A stretch of DNA of 64,000 nucleotides. Source: Streptomyces sp. DT2A-34. GTDB lineage: Bacteria; Actinomycetota; Actinomycetes; Streptomycetales; Streptomycetaceae. Both the position numbers and the translations under genes were made by a program. Under the pieces are notes generated by a model. It ran no database searches. It saw nothing but the letters and a program-made list of their open reading frames with translations, and was not told the origin of the DNA. Numbering within the stretch: the stretch's first letter is position 1; each line of letters starts with the position of its first letter. The stretch spans positions 9,280,001-9,344,000 of the forward strand of contig NZ_JASTWJ010000001.1 of assembly GCF_030499515.1 (NCBI RefSeq). Reading direction: 5' to 3'. This document shows, in pieces, positions 8,166 to 18,159 of this stretch.

Positions 8166-9170
8166 TCACCCTTCCCCGGCGACCGTCCGCAGATAGGTGC
8201 CGAGCCGGGCGATGGCCGACGGGTTGCGGGGGCTCTCGACCAGGTCGACGTAGTCGAGGACGAAGATCCGCTTGTGCTTGACGGCGGAGACGTTCCGCAG
8301 GGGCGCGTAGGAGAGCAGGAACTTCTTCTTCTGCTCGGCGCTCACGTCCCCGTAGTCGCAGATCACGATGACGTCGGGGTCGCGCTGTACGACGCTCTCC
8401 CAGCCCACGGTGGTCCAGGAGTCCTGGACGTCGTGCATGACGTTGGTCCCGCCGGCCTCGCTGATGATCTGCTCGGGCGCGGCGTAGCGGCCGGACGTGA
8501 AGGGCTGGTCCTGGCCGCTGTCGTACAGGAACACCTTCGGCCGGTCGGCGCCCGTGGGGGCCTTCGCCCGCACCTCGGCGATCTCCTTCTTGAAGTCGGC
8601 GATCAGCGTGGCTGCCCGCTTCTCGACGCCGAACAGCTTGCCGAGGTTGGTGAGGTCGGCGTACAGGGCGTCCAGGGGCGGCATGATGCCGCGCGAGGTC
8701 TCCGTGCGGCCGTTGTGGCAGGACTCGGTGAGGACGTACGAGGGGATGCCGAGCTTCTTCAGGGCGTCGGGGGTGAAACCGCTGTCCTCGCGGAAGCCGT
8801 AGTTCCAGCCGGCGAAGACGAGGTCGGCGCGGGCGTCGAGGACGTTTTCCTTGGTGAGCTGGTCCTTCGACAGCCACTTCACCTTGCCGTAGCCGCCCTT
8901 CCACGGCACACCGCTCAGATCGCCCTTGTCGTCGGGCATGGCGAACCCCGCCATGCGGTCCTCCAGACCGAGGGCGAACATCAGCTCGGTGATGCCGACG
9001 TCGTTGGTGACCACGCGCTCGGGCACCTTGTCGTACGTCACCTCGCGACCGCAGTTGGTGAGGGTGACCGCGGAGGACTTGGAGTCCGTCGGCTTCTCCA
9101 CCGTGGCTCCGCAGCCGGTCGCGGTGGCGGTGGCGACGAGGCAGAGGGCGGTGGCTACGAGCTTGCGCAT
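8166..9170 (-). CDS. ABC importer substrate-binding lipoprotein (cobalamin/F420-0-type)
   Basis: A 334-residue lipoprotein with an N-terminal signal ending in TATGCGA (lipobox Cys near residue 20) and a BtuF/FhuD-type two-lobe fold: REVTYDKVPERVVTNDVGI early, RADLVFAGWNYGF in the first lobe, and DPDVIVICDYGD in the second. The SCHNGRTETSRGIMPPLDAL region recalls the family that databases label putative F420-0 ABC binding protein. The gene overlaps the ATPase end by 16 bases, and the operon is preceded by a cobalamin riboswitch, so the ligand is probably a cobalamin or related corrinoid. It would sit on the outer face of the membrane and hand ligand to the permease. Confidence 0.9.
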   Translation of the reverse strand: MRKLVATALCLVATATATGCGATVEKPTDSKSSAVTLTNCGREVTYDKVPERVVTNDVGITELMFALGLEDRMAGFAMPDDKGDLSGVPWKGGYGKVKWLSKDQLTKENVLDARADLVFAGWNYGFREDSGFTPDALKKLGIPSYVLTESCHNGRTETSRGIMPPLDALYADLTNLGKLFGVEKRAATLIADFKKEIAEVRAKAPTGADRPKVFLYDSGQDQPFTSGRYAAPEQIISEAGGTNVMHDVQDSWTTVGWESVVQRDPDVIVICDYGDVSAEQKKKFLLSYAPLRNVSAVKHKRIFVLDYVDLVESPRNPSAIARLGTYLRTVAGEG

Positions 9171-9940
9171 GTGGTTGTTCCTTGAGGCAGGAGGTCGAAC
9201 AGGAGCTGGACCACGCCGGTCTCCGGATGCCGTACCGGATGGGCACGGACCCCGAACACCTCGGCGAGCAGGGTGGGTTGAAGGACGTCGTGCGGGGCGC
9301 CGGAGGCGACGACCCGGCCGCACTCGACGACGTACAGGACGTCGCAGTGAGCGGCGGCCAGGTTGAGGTCGTGCAGGGCGGCCAGCACGGTCAGGCCGCT
9401 GGCCCGCACCAGGGACAGCACGTCCAACTGGTGGGCGATGTCGAGGTGGTTGGTGGGCTCGTCCAGGACCAGCACCCGCGGTTGCTGGGCGAGCGCGCGG
9501 GCGATGAGCACGCGCTGCTTCTCGCCGCCGGACAGGGCGAGGAACCCGCGGTCGGCGAGGTGGGTGACGCCTGTGCGTTCCATGGCGGCAGCACAGATCT
9601 CCCGGTCCGACACGGCCGTACGGTCCCGGTGCGGCAGCCGCCCCATGGCCACCACCTCCGCGACCGTGAAGTCGAACTCGGCCGACGACTCCTGCGGCAA
9701 CGCGGCCAGCACCCGGGCGGCGGCCCGCGGTGCCATGGCGTGCACGTCGTCCCCGTCGAGCCGCACCACGCCCGCGGCCGGACGCAGCGCCCGGTACACG
9801 CAGCGCAACAGCGTGGACTTGCCGCTGCCGTTCGGGCCGACGAGCCCGACGAACGCCCCGCTGTCCACGGCGAGTCGAATGTCGTCGACCAGTCGTGTCC
9901 CGGCGGCCTCGACCGTGATCCCCTCGATGTCGAGCCGCAT
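9155..9940 (-). CDS. ABC importer ATPase (FecE/BtuD type)
   Basis: A 261-residue ATPase with all motifs in order: Walker A GPNGSGKST, Q-loop LPQES, signature LSGGEKQR, Walker B VLVLDEPTNHLD and the switch His in ALHDLN. It belongs to the FecE/BtuD subfamily that powers import of iron-siderophores and cobalamin. ATG at 9940 begins MRLDIEG and lies 2 bases after the permease stop; its own end overlaps the binding-protein start. It works in the cytoplasm with the permease encoded upstream. It is the intact counterpart of the damaged ATPase at 6625-7449. Confidence 0.95.
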   Translation of the reverse strand: MRLDIEGITVEAAGTRLVDDIRLAVDSGAFVGLVGPNGSGKSTLLRCVYRALRPAAGVVRLDGDDVHAMAPRAAARVLAALPQESSAEFDFTVAEVVAMGRLPHRDRTAVSDREICAAAMERTGVTHLADRGFLALSGGEKQRVLIARALAQQPRVLVLDEPTNHLDIAHQLDVLSLVRASGLTVLAALHDLNLAAAHCDVLYVVECGRVVASGAPHDVLQPTLLAEVFGVRAHPVRHPETGVVQLLFDLLPQGTTTCASS

Positions 9941-9942
9941 CC

Positions 9943-11016
9943 TCACCGACCTCCGAACGCATAGCCGCCGCGCCGCATCAGCAGCACGAACGCGGGCACC
10001 CCGACGACGGCCGTGATCACCCCGACGGGCAGCTCGGCGGGGGCGAGGAGGAGCCGTGACAGCAGATCCGCCCACACCAGCAGCACCGCCCCGGTGAACG
10101 GCGCCACAACCAGCACCCGCCGGTGATCGGCGCCGACCATCATCCGTACGACATGCGGCACCATCAGTCCGACGAACCCGATGGCCCCGCTGACCGCGAC
10201 GACGGTTCCCGTCACGGCGGCGGTGACGAGGAACAACTCCCTGCGCAGCCACGCCGGTTGGACGCCGAGCGCGGCGGACGTCTCGTCCCCCATCGCGAGG
10301 GCGTTGAGGGCCTCGGCCCGCCACCGCAGCCACGCCCACCCGGCCGCCACGGTCACCGCGGCGAGCGGCACCTGGGCCCAGGTCGCGCCGCCCAGGCTTC
10401 CGAGCAGCCACATCATCGCCGACCGTGCCGCCTCACCCCGGGCCGCGCCGAACACCATGACGGTGGTGACGGCCTCGAAGCCGTACGCCAGTGCCGTCCC
10501 GGTCAGGATCAGCCGCAGCGGGGTGAGGCCGTGCGGCGACCGGGCCACGGCATACACCAGCGCCGTCGCCGCGAGCGCCGACCCGAACGCCGACAGGGAC
10601 AGCGCCCAGACCCCGAGCCCCGCGAACGCCCCCAGCAGGATCACGGCGTTGGCGCCCACCGCGGCGCCCGAGGAGATGCCCAGCACGAACGGATCCGCGA
10701 GCGCGTTGCGCACCATCGCCTGCACGGCCACCCCGACCGTCGCGAGCCCGGCCCCGACCACCGCACCGAGCACGACGCGCGGCAGCCGGATCTCCCAGAC
10801 GATGGTGTACGCGGCGACATCCCCGGCGTCGATGGTCCCACCGGTCAGCCCCGCCCCGAGCAGCCGGAAGACATCGCCCCATCCGATACCGGCGGCCCCG
10901 AGCCCGACACCGCACACGAGCGAGACGAGCAGCAGGAGCCCCAGCGCGAGGACGAGCGACACCACGGATACGCGTGAGGCATCGGGCAGTCGTGACGCAC
11001 CCGGTCTCGGTCTCAC
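9943..11016 (-). CDS. ABC importer permease (FecCD/BtuC family)
   Basis: An integral membrane protein of about 357 residues with the ten-helix pattern of the FecCD family. It shows the typical RLPRVVLGAVVGAGLATVG segment near residues 90-110, DPFVLGISSGA, a cytoplasmic coupling region near GDETSAALG, and GAIGFVGLMVPHVVR. GTG 11016 gives a short basic N-terminus; GTG 11040 is an alternative, and neither has a strong Shine-Dalgarno. It is the first gene of the operon, directly behind the cobalamin riboswitch, so the ribosome-binding region is probably controlled by that element. It forms the membrane channel used by the binding protein and ATPase. Confidence 0.92.
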   Translation of the reverse strand: MRPRPGASRLPDASRVSVVSLVLALGLLLLVSLVCGVGLGAAGIGWGDVFRLLGAGLTGGTIDAGDVAAYTIVWEIRLPRVVLGAVVGAGLATVGVAVQAMVRNALADPFVLGISSGAAVGANAVILLGAFAGLGVWALSLSAFGSALAATALVYAVARSPHGLTPLRLILTGTALAYGFEAVTTVMVFGAARGEAARSAMMWLLGSLGGATWAQVPLAAVTVAAGWAWLRWRAEALNALAMGDETSAALGVQPAWLRRELFLVTAAVTGTVVAVSGAIGFVGLMVPHVVRMMVGADHRRVLVVAPFTGAVLLVWADLLSRLLLAPAELPVGVITAVVGVPAFVLLMRRGGYAFGGR

Positions 11017-11104
11017 TGTCCGGGTCTTACTTCGGTGCACGGGCGGGCGGTCCTTCGCCTGGGGCCGCCTGTGAACATCGATCAGGAGACGGCCCGTACG
11101 ACCG

Positions 11105-11270
11105 TGCCGGCCGCGCGGTCCCCTCTCGCAGTCCACGGCGAGCAGTCAACGGGTCGCACCCACCACGGGCGATCGGGCTCACGCGACGGACCACAGGGTC
11201 CCCGCGCACACCGTTGCGGGTCAGCGCCGGACTCTCACCGGACTTCCCCCGCGGGAGGCCCGGGGAGCGT
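11105..11270 (-). promoter_or_regulatory. cobalamin riboswitch
   Basis: Read on the minus strand, this leader has the conserved cobalamin-aptamer core: GGGGAAGTCCGGTGAGAGTC, then CCGGCGCTGACCCGCAACGG, then GTGAGCCCGATCGCC further on, with paired GC-rich arms between. These match the class found upstream of B12-related genes in actinobacteria. The permease gene starts about 90 bases downstream, so adenosylcobalamin binding would be expected to shut off the importer. Exact ends are estimated. Confidence 0.85.
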
Positions 11271-11414
11271 AACAGAACATCCCGCCGGGGCCCGGCTGAC
11301 GGCCACCGCACCCGTCGTTCACCCGCAAGTGCCCCCTGGGGTAGGGTCACCGGCGTTGCCGGCTACTGACTGGTAGTGCGCCGGTGCGGTGAGTGTCGGA
11401 GGGGCGGCAGGCAG

Positions 11415-12845
11415 ATGGAATCCCAGTGGGGTGAGAGCGGATCCGTGGGCGTCGACGGCACCAGGTTGGAGGAGTTGGCTCCCGAACCGCTGCTGACCCG
11501 CGATTACGAGACGCGTCCCTCGCTCGTGTACGAGCGGCTGAGGCAGCGGCACGGCCCCGTCGCACCGGTCGATCTGCTGGGTGTGCCCGCCTGGCTGGTC
11601 CTCGGCTACCGGGAGGCGCTGCAGGTCCTCCAGGACGACGACGGCTGGCCGAAGGGGCTGGAGAACTGGCGGGCCCGCTCGGCGGGCGAAGTCCCCGCCG
11701 ACTGGCCGCTCGGGCCGTCCCTGGAGGTCAACCATGTGCTGATCCAGGGCGGCCCCGGATACGGGACGCTGCGGACGGCCTGGGACGCCGCGCTCAAGCC
11801 CTTCCAGGAGCCCGGCCACCCGCAGGCGAAGCGGCTGAAGGCGGCCGTCACCGCCTACGCCGACGAACTGATCACCTTGGTCGGACAGGGCGGCGGCACG
11901 GGTGTGGCGGACCTGTCCGCGCAGTTCTCCCGGCCACTGCCGCTGATGGTGGCCAGTCATCTGCTCGGCTTCCCCGGTTCCCAGGGCGACGACGCGCTGA
12001 TGGACATGTGGCGGGTCCTGGACGCCGGTCCGGACGCGGAGCCCGCCCTGGAGCGCCTGTTGGCGACGCTCGCGGAACTGGCGGCCGTGAAGCTGAAGGA
12101 GCCGGGGGACGACTTCCCCTCCAACCTTCTCGCCGCGCATCCCGACCTCTCGCTGGACGAGCTGGCCCGTGAGCTGTTCATGCTGCTCGGTATGACCTCC
12201 GACCACGTCGGGATCCTCATGTCCAACACGGTGGTCGAGGTCATCTCCGGTGACGGCGACGGCGGCGTGCGCGCCAGCCTGTCCGTTGGGATGATCAGGG
12301 AGACCATGAACCGGGTGGTCATGCGCAAGCCGCCGCTGGTGAACTTCGTACCGCGCTTCGCCGCCCAGGACACCGCGCTCGGCAACTACACGATCCGGGC
12401 GGGCGATCCGGTCTGGGTCTCCTCCGCCGCCGCGCACGCCGACCCGCTCTTCGCCGACCATGTGGCGGCGAGCAGCACCATCAGCACCCGGGCGCACCTG
12501 TCCTGGGGCGCGGGCCGCCGCCAGTGCCCGGCGCGCGAGCTCGCGTCCACGGTCGCGGCGGTGGGTGTGGGCCGGCTCTTCGAGCGGTTCTCCCATCTGG
12601 ACCTCGCCCTCCCGGCCGACCAACTGCCGTGGCGCTCCTCGCCGTTCATGCGCGGCCTGCGCTCACTGCCCGTACGGTACGAACTCGCGCCGATGCCCCG
12701 TCAGCGCGCCGGGCGGCCGCCGACGTCAGCCTCCGCACCGGAGAGCGCCGAGCCGGACGCCGAGTCGGTGCTGCCCGCCCCGGCCGCCCGGCAGCGCTCC
12801 TCGCTGTGGCGCTATCTGACGGGACTCATCCGCACCGGCCGCTGA
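11415..12845 (+). CDS. cytochrome P450 (CYP157-like, degenerate ExxR)
   Basis: A 476-residue P450. The heme-binding loop is LSWGAGRRQCPARELA with the axial Cys at residue 371. The I-helix reads LLGMTSDHVG instead of the usual AGxxTT. In the K-helix the expected ExxR is ETMN (Glu296), with Arg one position too late. CYP157 enzymes of Streptomyces conservons are known to lack this Arg, and the region after it (PPLVNFVPRF, then DTALGNYTIRAGDPVW) resembles them. ATG 11415 was chosen because GGAGG lies about 10 bases upstream. No conservon GTPase, roadblock or DUF742 gene adjoins it, and no redox partner is nearby. The substrate is unknown. Confidence 0.9.
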   Translation: MESQWGESGSVGVDGTRLEELAPEPLLTRDYETRPSLVYERLRQRHGPVAPVDLLGVPAWLVLGYREALQVLQDDDGWPKGLENWRARSAGEVPADWPLGPSLEVNHVLIQGGPGYGTLRTAWDAALKPFQEPGHPQAKRLKAAVTAYADELITLVGQGGGTGVADLSAQFSRPLPLMVASHLLGFPGSQGDDALMDMWRVLDAGPDAEPALERLLATLAELAAVKLKEPGDDFPSNLLAAHPDLSLDELARELFMLLGMTSDHVGILMSNTVVEVISGDGDGGVRASLSVGMIRETMNRVVMRKPPLVNFVPRFAAQDTALGNYTIRAGDPVWVSSAAAHADPLFADHVAASSTISTRAHLSWGAGRRQCPARELASTVAAVGVGRLFERFSHLDLALPADQLPWRSSPFMRGLRSLPVRYELAPMPRQRAGRPPTSASAPESAEPDAESVLPAPAARQRSSLWRYLTGLIRTGR

Positions 12846-12846
12846 C

Positions 12847-13111
12847 CCAGGGCCTGTCCGGCGGATCATGCCGGCGGCGCGGGGCCTGGCACGCGCTCCC
12901 CCAGAGGGGGGACCCAGCCGCGTTGTCGTCGGTCTCCCCCACTCTCGACTTCGCTCAAGCGGGAGGGGCCCCCATCGCTCCGCGTCGCCCGCCGCGGTAG
13001 CGGCTGATGTCACAGCCTCCTCCGCCTTGCAGCTGCACGCACCAGGCCCCGCTCGGCTGGCTGCAAAGCACCGCTTCTTGCAGCCGGCCCGATCCGCCGG
13101 ACAGGCCCTGG
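12847..13111. mobile_element. 265-bp MITE-like element with 21-bp terminal inverted repeats
   Basis: Perfect 21-bp inverted repeats (12847-12867 and 13091-13111; both begin CCAGGGCCTGTCCGG read inward) bound a 265-bp non-coding segment with internal hairpins. No transposase frame is present. It starts 2 bases after the P450 stop and ends 2 bases before the convergent rhamnosidase stop. No clear target-site duplication is visible. Similar repeats are, as I recall, common in Streptomyces genomes. Confidence 0.75.
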
Positions 13112-13112
13112 T

Positions 13113-16100
13113 TCACGAGGACACGCGCTCGACCTCCGCCGTACCCGAGCCGACCGGACCGATCCGCAGCACCGTGCCCGTGAGACCGGTGAACGGCTCG
13201 ACCGTCACGCGGCCCTGGCCGCCCGGAGGCGTCGCCGTCACGCGGTACGCCGACGGATCGGCGTCCCCGATCTCCACCTCCAGGACGGCGCGTGAGTTCG
13301 GCGGCACGGTCACCCGTACCGCGTGCGTGGCGCCGGAGCGGCGTACGGCCACCGACACGGGCCCGCGCACGGAGGGGACCGTCCCTTCGACCTCCGCCAG
13401 CAGGCCGGTCCTCGGGCGGATCAGGAACTCCGCCGCGCCGGGCTTGCTGACCTGGACGCCGAGGATGTGCCGGGCGACCGCGTTGGCGGGTGCGGAGGCC
13501 CAGGCGTGCGAGAAGGTCATGTTGGACTTCAGGGCGGGATCCCACGCCTCGGTGACGATGGTCGCCTTCAGCGCGTCCAGCATGTGCAGCCAGGAGTTGG
13601 TGGCCGAGGAGGTGAGCAGCGCCAGCGCGGCGTCCGCGCGGCCGAGGCGGAAGAGGGCGTCGAGGAGGAACTGGGCGCCGTACACGCTCACCTTCATGCC
13701 GCCCGCGGCGAGGGTGTCGCCGAGCCTGGCCAGGACCTCGGCGTCGAGGGACTCCGCGACGCCGAGCGCGACCGGGAAGGCGGTGGCGTGCTGGGCGCTG
13801 TGGGAGGTGCCCACGCCGTCGAGGAACCGGCCGGCCGAGGCGTCGAGCAGGGTGTCGCGCATGGCCCTGGCGAGGGTGTCGGCGCGGCCGCGCAGGGCCT
13901 CGGCGTCTTCGGACTTGCCCAAGGCCTCGGCACAGTGGGCGAGCGCGTCGAAGGCCGCGTACTGGAAGGCGTTGACGACGGTGTTGACGTTGGTGAAGAC
14001 GTACCCGTCGCGGCCGGCGGCCGGCCAGTCGACGAGGTCGCCCAGATCCCGGCTGGTGTTGCCGGGGGCCTTGCGGACCAGTCCCTGGGAGTCCAGATAG
14101 GTGGTGAGGTTCTTCGCCGCGAGCAGGTCGTAGTCCTTGGCGAGCTGCCGGTCGTCGCCGGTGGCGAGGTAGTCCTCCCACGCGGAGATCGCGCACATCA
14201 GCCGGTACTCGGTGGGCCAGGTGCCCTTGCGGACCAGGTAGTCGTTGGACCAGCGGGCCAGGGCGTAGGAGCGCTGGACGCCGTACTCGGAGAGCTGGTT
14301 GATCAGGGCGTCGCCCTCGTACGGGCCGCGCTCGCGGGTCGGGGTGTCCACGTACACGTCGCCGCGGGTGGCCTCGATCGAGTAGCGGCACAGCTCCCAG
14401 ACGCGGTCGAGGTCGGGGTCGGAGCTGCGGAAGGAGGCGTGCGCGTCGTCCCAGTCCAGCTTCCAGGCGCGCCCGGTGACGACGGCCTTCGACAGGTCCA
14501 CGGACGTGCGCAGCTCGGCCCAGCGGAAGCCGCGGTAGCCCCAGTGCTCGAAGCGCTGTGCGCCGTCGCGCAGGGTCCACAGCTCGCGGTAGGTGTTGGT
14601 GGCGCGCAGCTGGTACTTGACCGTCCCGTCCGCGTTCAGCTCCTCGCCGAGCCGCACCTCGACGGTGTCGCCCGTGCTGCGGGTGACCTCCAGGGCGAGC
14701 CCGCCGACGATCTCCCGGCTGAGGTCGACCAGCCAGCGGCCGTCGGCGGCCTTGGCGACGGACGCCGGGGTGACGTCGTGCAGCCGGACCGGCTCGATCA
14801 GTGCGGGGGTGAGTCCGTCGATGGCGGGGCGGACGCGCGCCGCGTGCCAGTCGCCGTCGCCGAAGCCCGGTTCCGTCCAGCCGACGGGCTCCCGGCGCAG
14901 GTCCCAGTACTCCTGCGGGACGGTGAAGTAGCTGCTGCCGGCGCTGCCCTTCGCGGGCAGCAGTCCGGCCTGGCGGCGCGCCTTCCAGTGGTCGCCGGAG
15001 GAGACGGTGGCCCGGCTGCCGTCGGTGTAGGTGATCTCCAGCTGGGCCAGAACTTCTGCTGCGAGGTGGTCCAGCACAGCGCGGCGAGCGCGTTCTCCCC
15101 GCCGCCCGCGCGCAGGGTGGGTGTGATGTCGAACGCCTGGTAGGCGGTCCCGGAGCCGGAACGCACGGAGGCGTGGCCGACCACGGTGCCGTTGCTCCAC
15201 ACCTTGGCCACGTACTGACGGGCGGGATCGGGCGAGGTCGCCGCCACGTAGAGGACGGCCGCGGCTATGTCCTTGCCGGAGTCCGTGGCGTACTCGTGCC
15301 GCAGCAGCGCCCAGGTGTTGTCGGCCCCGTAGGAGGAGAGCGAGGAGGCGCCGGTGGGGAAGGTGAGCGTGCCGCCGGAGACCGTGCCCGCGGAGAAGGT
15401 GCCCTTGTCGGAGGCGAAGTCGTCGTCGAGCAGGACGGTGCCGTCGGCGGCCGTGAAGGTGACCCGGTCGTACACCTGGGACTCGGTCAGGCCGTTGCGC
15501 AGACCGATGTTGCCGGAGGCGTAGCGGCTGTCGGTGGTGGTGTCGACGGCGGTGCCGTTCACGGTGGTGGTGAAGGTGGTCCCGGTCATGGTGACGGAGA
15601 CGTCGAGCCACTCCCCGGTGGCGACCGCGAAGGGCAGCCGGACCTCGCCGAGGACCGAGTAGGTGCCGTTCACGCAGACGTGCTCGCGCAGCACGCCGGG
15701 GCTGCCGGCGCGCAGCTGCCACATGTAGTTGTTGGCGGTGTTGGCGGCGCGGAACCACAGTCCCGCGGCCACGGTGGTGATCTTCAGGCGGGTGCTCAGG
15801 GTGCCGTCGGTCATGACCGGTCCGGCCGGCACCCAGATCGGCTCGGCCTTCCACTCGTCCTCGACCGAGGTGGCCAGCAGCACGGGCCGGGACCAGGCGG
15901 ACCGCTTCTCGCCCCAGCTTCGCACCCGCCACCAGTTAGGCGGTACGGGGCTCCAGGGCCGGCCCGCCGTACGGTACGGCGGTGGAGGCGGCGGACTCCT
16001 GCCTGCCGGAGTCCCAGATCAGCCGGTCCTCCTCGAAGCCGGCCGGAGTGGCGGCCAGCTGCAGCTGGTAGGCCTGCTGGACGGTTCCGGCACCGAAGTC

Positions 16101-16316
16101 CGGCATCTGCCAGCTGAACCGGGGGCGTTGCCCGGCGCTCGTGCCCAGTGCCTGCGGCAGCAGATCCGCCGGCATTCCGCTCGGCGCGGGCGGCTGCCCC
16201 ACCGTGGCGGCGGCCGACGGAGCGGCGGCGAGGGCCCGGGGGCCGGTCAGGACGACGGAGGCGGCCGTGACTCCGCCCAACTGCAGAAGTCTTCGACGCG
16301 ACAGGTCCCAGGACAT
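13113..16316 (-). pseudogene. alpha-L-rhamnosidase (GH78), two single-base frameshifts
   Basis: Three overlapping frames read as one secreted GH78 enzyme of about 1065 residues. ATG 16316 has GAGGG upstream and opens a Tat signal (SRRRLLQLGG). Near 15936 an extra A turns the expected GCC-TAC into GCC-TAA and a stop; the next frame continues RVRSWGEKRSAWSRP and a concanavalin-like insert (GLWFRAANTANNYMWQLRAG). Near 15050 one base is lost; the third frame carries the catalytic (alpha/alpha)6 domain with DTPTRERGPYEGDAL and a C-terminal beta domain. It would release L-rhamnose from plant or bacterial glycans. Both lesions are single-base, so sequencing error is possible; if real, the enzyme is lost. 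Confidence 0.85.
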
Positions 16317-16342
16317 GGTGCACCCTCGGTTCGGTTCGTTCG

Positions 16343-16354
16343 TGAAAGGTTTCA
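16343..16354. promoter_or_regulatory. LacI-type palindrome upstream of the rhamnosidase
   Basis: TGAAAGGTTTCA is an inverted repeat 27 bases upstream of the rhamnosidase start. A related sequence, TGAAACGATTTA, lies at 16431-16442, and TGAAACGGTTCA occurs at 20219-20230 upstream of the esterase. They resemble LacI-family operators of sugar genes. No matching regulator is in the window next to them. Confidence 0.5.
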
Positions 16355-16576
16355 AGCCGATTGCCCGGAGGTTGGGGTTCCGCGTCGGATGCGGTCAATG
16401 CCCATGGTCGGGATGAGGTGGGCGAGGAATTGAAACGATTTAGCCACGGCCTTTCAGAGGGTGGCCGTGGCGTGGACCGGGCCGCAAGGTGATCGACTGG
16501 AGGTCACCTTGATGGCGGCGTACGGTCGAATGGTGCGCGCACCAGCCACTTGACCCTCGTCCGAGGGCGCGATGCG

Positions 16577-18133
16577 ATGAGCAATCCCGAGCCCACACCC
16601 GAAACGCGGACCACCAGCCCGGAGCAGAGGCCGGGCGATGGCCGGGGCAGCGGTATGGCGCTGCTGGTCATCGCCTCCTGCCAGTTGATGGTGGTGCTCG
16701 ACATCACCATCGTGAACATCGCCCTGCCGGACATCCAGCGCTCGCTCGACTTCTCCACCACGAGCCTGTCCTGGGTGATCAACGCCTACACGCTCACCTT
16801 CGGCGGACTGCTGCTGCTCGGCGGCAGGATGGGCGACATCCTCGGCAGACGGCGCGTCTTCATCTTCGGCGTACTGCTCTTCGTACTCGCCTCGTTGCTC
16901 GGCGGCATGTCCCAGAACGAGTGGCAACTCCTCGCCGCTCGTGCCCTGCAGGGCGTCGGCGGCGCCATCGCGTCCCCGACCTCCCTCGCCCTGATCAGCA
17001 CGACCTTCCCCGAAGGGCCCGCACGCAACAGGGCGTTCGGGGTGTTCGCCGCGGTCTCGGCGGGCGGCGGCGCGATCGGGCTGCTGGCCGGCGGCATCCT
17101 GGTCGAGTGGCTGAACTGGCGCTGGGTGCTGTTCGTCAACGTGCCCATCGGGCTGCTCATCGCGCTCGCCACCCCGCGCTGGATCCGGGAGTCCGAGCGC
17201 CACCCCGGTCACTTCGACCTGGCGGGCGCGCTGGCCTCCACCATCGGCATGGTGCTGCTGGTGTACGGCTTCATCCGGGCCGCGCAGGACGGCTGGCGGG
17301 ACCCGCTCACCCTGGCCGCGTTCGGGGCGGCCGTCGTCGTGCTGCTCGCGTTCGTTCTGATCGAACGGCGCTCCCGGCAGCCGATCACACCCCTGCACAT
17401 GTTCGCGGACCGCAACCGGGCGGGCACCTACGGCATGATGCTGAGCCTCGCCGCCGCGATCTTCGGCATGTTCTTCTTCCTCACCCTCTTCGTCCAGAAC
17501 GTGCTGGACTTCAGCCCGCTCCAGGCCGGCCTTGCCTTCCTCCCGGTGAGCGCCGTCATCGCGGTGGGCGCGGGGCTCGCCTCCCAACTCCTGCCGAAGT
17601 ACGGGCCAAAACCCTTCATGGTGACCGGCGCCATCCTGGCCGCCACCGGCCTCGCCTGGCTGACCCTGACCGACGTCCACTCCACCTACGCCGGCAGCAT
17701 CCTCGGCCCGATCCTCGTGTTCAGCCTCGGTATGGGCATGGAGTTTGTGTCGCTGACCCTGATGGCGCTGTCCAACGTGGCCACCCGGGAGACGGGCGCC
17801 GCCTCCGGACTCCTCAACGCCACCCAACAGGTGGGCGGTTCCCTCGGGCTGTCCATACTGGTCACGGTCTTCGGTACGGCCAGCCGCAACGAGGCCGACC
17901 AACAGATCCCCGCCTTCATGTCCCAGGCGACCCCCGGGGAGCGGCTGCGCTTCGAACGCACCGGGCAGCTCCCCGCGCAGTACGCCGACGAGATCCTTAC
18001 CGCTGGAGTCTCCGCCGCCTTCATCACGGCCGCGATCTGCACCGCGATCGCCGCGGTGATCGCCCTCCTCGTCATCCAGGTCCGCCCCTCCGACCTGGAA
18101 CGGCTCCAGGGCGGAGGAATGCCGACCGCCTGA
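16577..18133 (+). CDS. MFS multidrug transporter, DHA2 (14-TM, EmrB/QacA) family
   Basis: A 518-residue inner-membrane transporter. Landmarks are VVLDITIVNIALPDIQ in TM1 (DHA2 motif D1), GRMGDILGRRRVF in loop 2-3, RALQGVGGAIASPTSLALI in TM4, and the motif C-like SAGGGAIGLLAGG in TM5. About fourteen hydrophobic segments follow. It would export a drug or metabolite using the proton gradient. ATG 16577 fits homolog starts (MSNPEP), with a purine-rich CGAGGG upstream. It is divergent from the rhamnosidase and ends 26 bases from the convergent esterase gene. No TetR-type regulator adjoins it. Confidence 0.93.
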   Translation: MSNPEPTPETRTTSPEQRPGDGRGSGMALLVIASCQLMVVLDITIVNIALPDIQRSLDFSTTSLSWVINAYTLTFGGLLLLGGRMGDILGRRRVFIFGVLLFVLASLLGGMSQNEWQLLAARALQGVGGAIASPTSLALISTTFPEGPARNRAFGVFAAVSAGGGAIGLLAGGILVEWLNWRWVLFVNVPIGLLIALATPRWIRESERHPGHFDLAGALASTIGMVLLVYGFIRAAQDGWRDPLTLAAFGAAVVVLLAFVLIERRSRQPITPLHMFADRNRAGTYGMMLSLAAAIFGMFFFLTLFVQNVLDFSPLQAGLAFLPVSAVIAVGAGLASQLLPKYGPKPFMVTGAILAATGLAWLTLTDVHSTYAGSILGPILVFSLGMGMEFVSLTLMALSNVATRETGAASGLLNATQQVGGSLGLSILVTVFGTASRNEADQQIPAFMSQATPGERLRFERTGQLPAQYADEILTAGVSAAFITAAICTAIAAVIALLVIQVRPSDLERLQGGGMPTA

Positions 18134-18159
18134 GATCACGTCTGTCGCAGGCGCATCCG

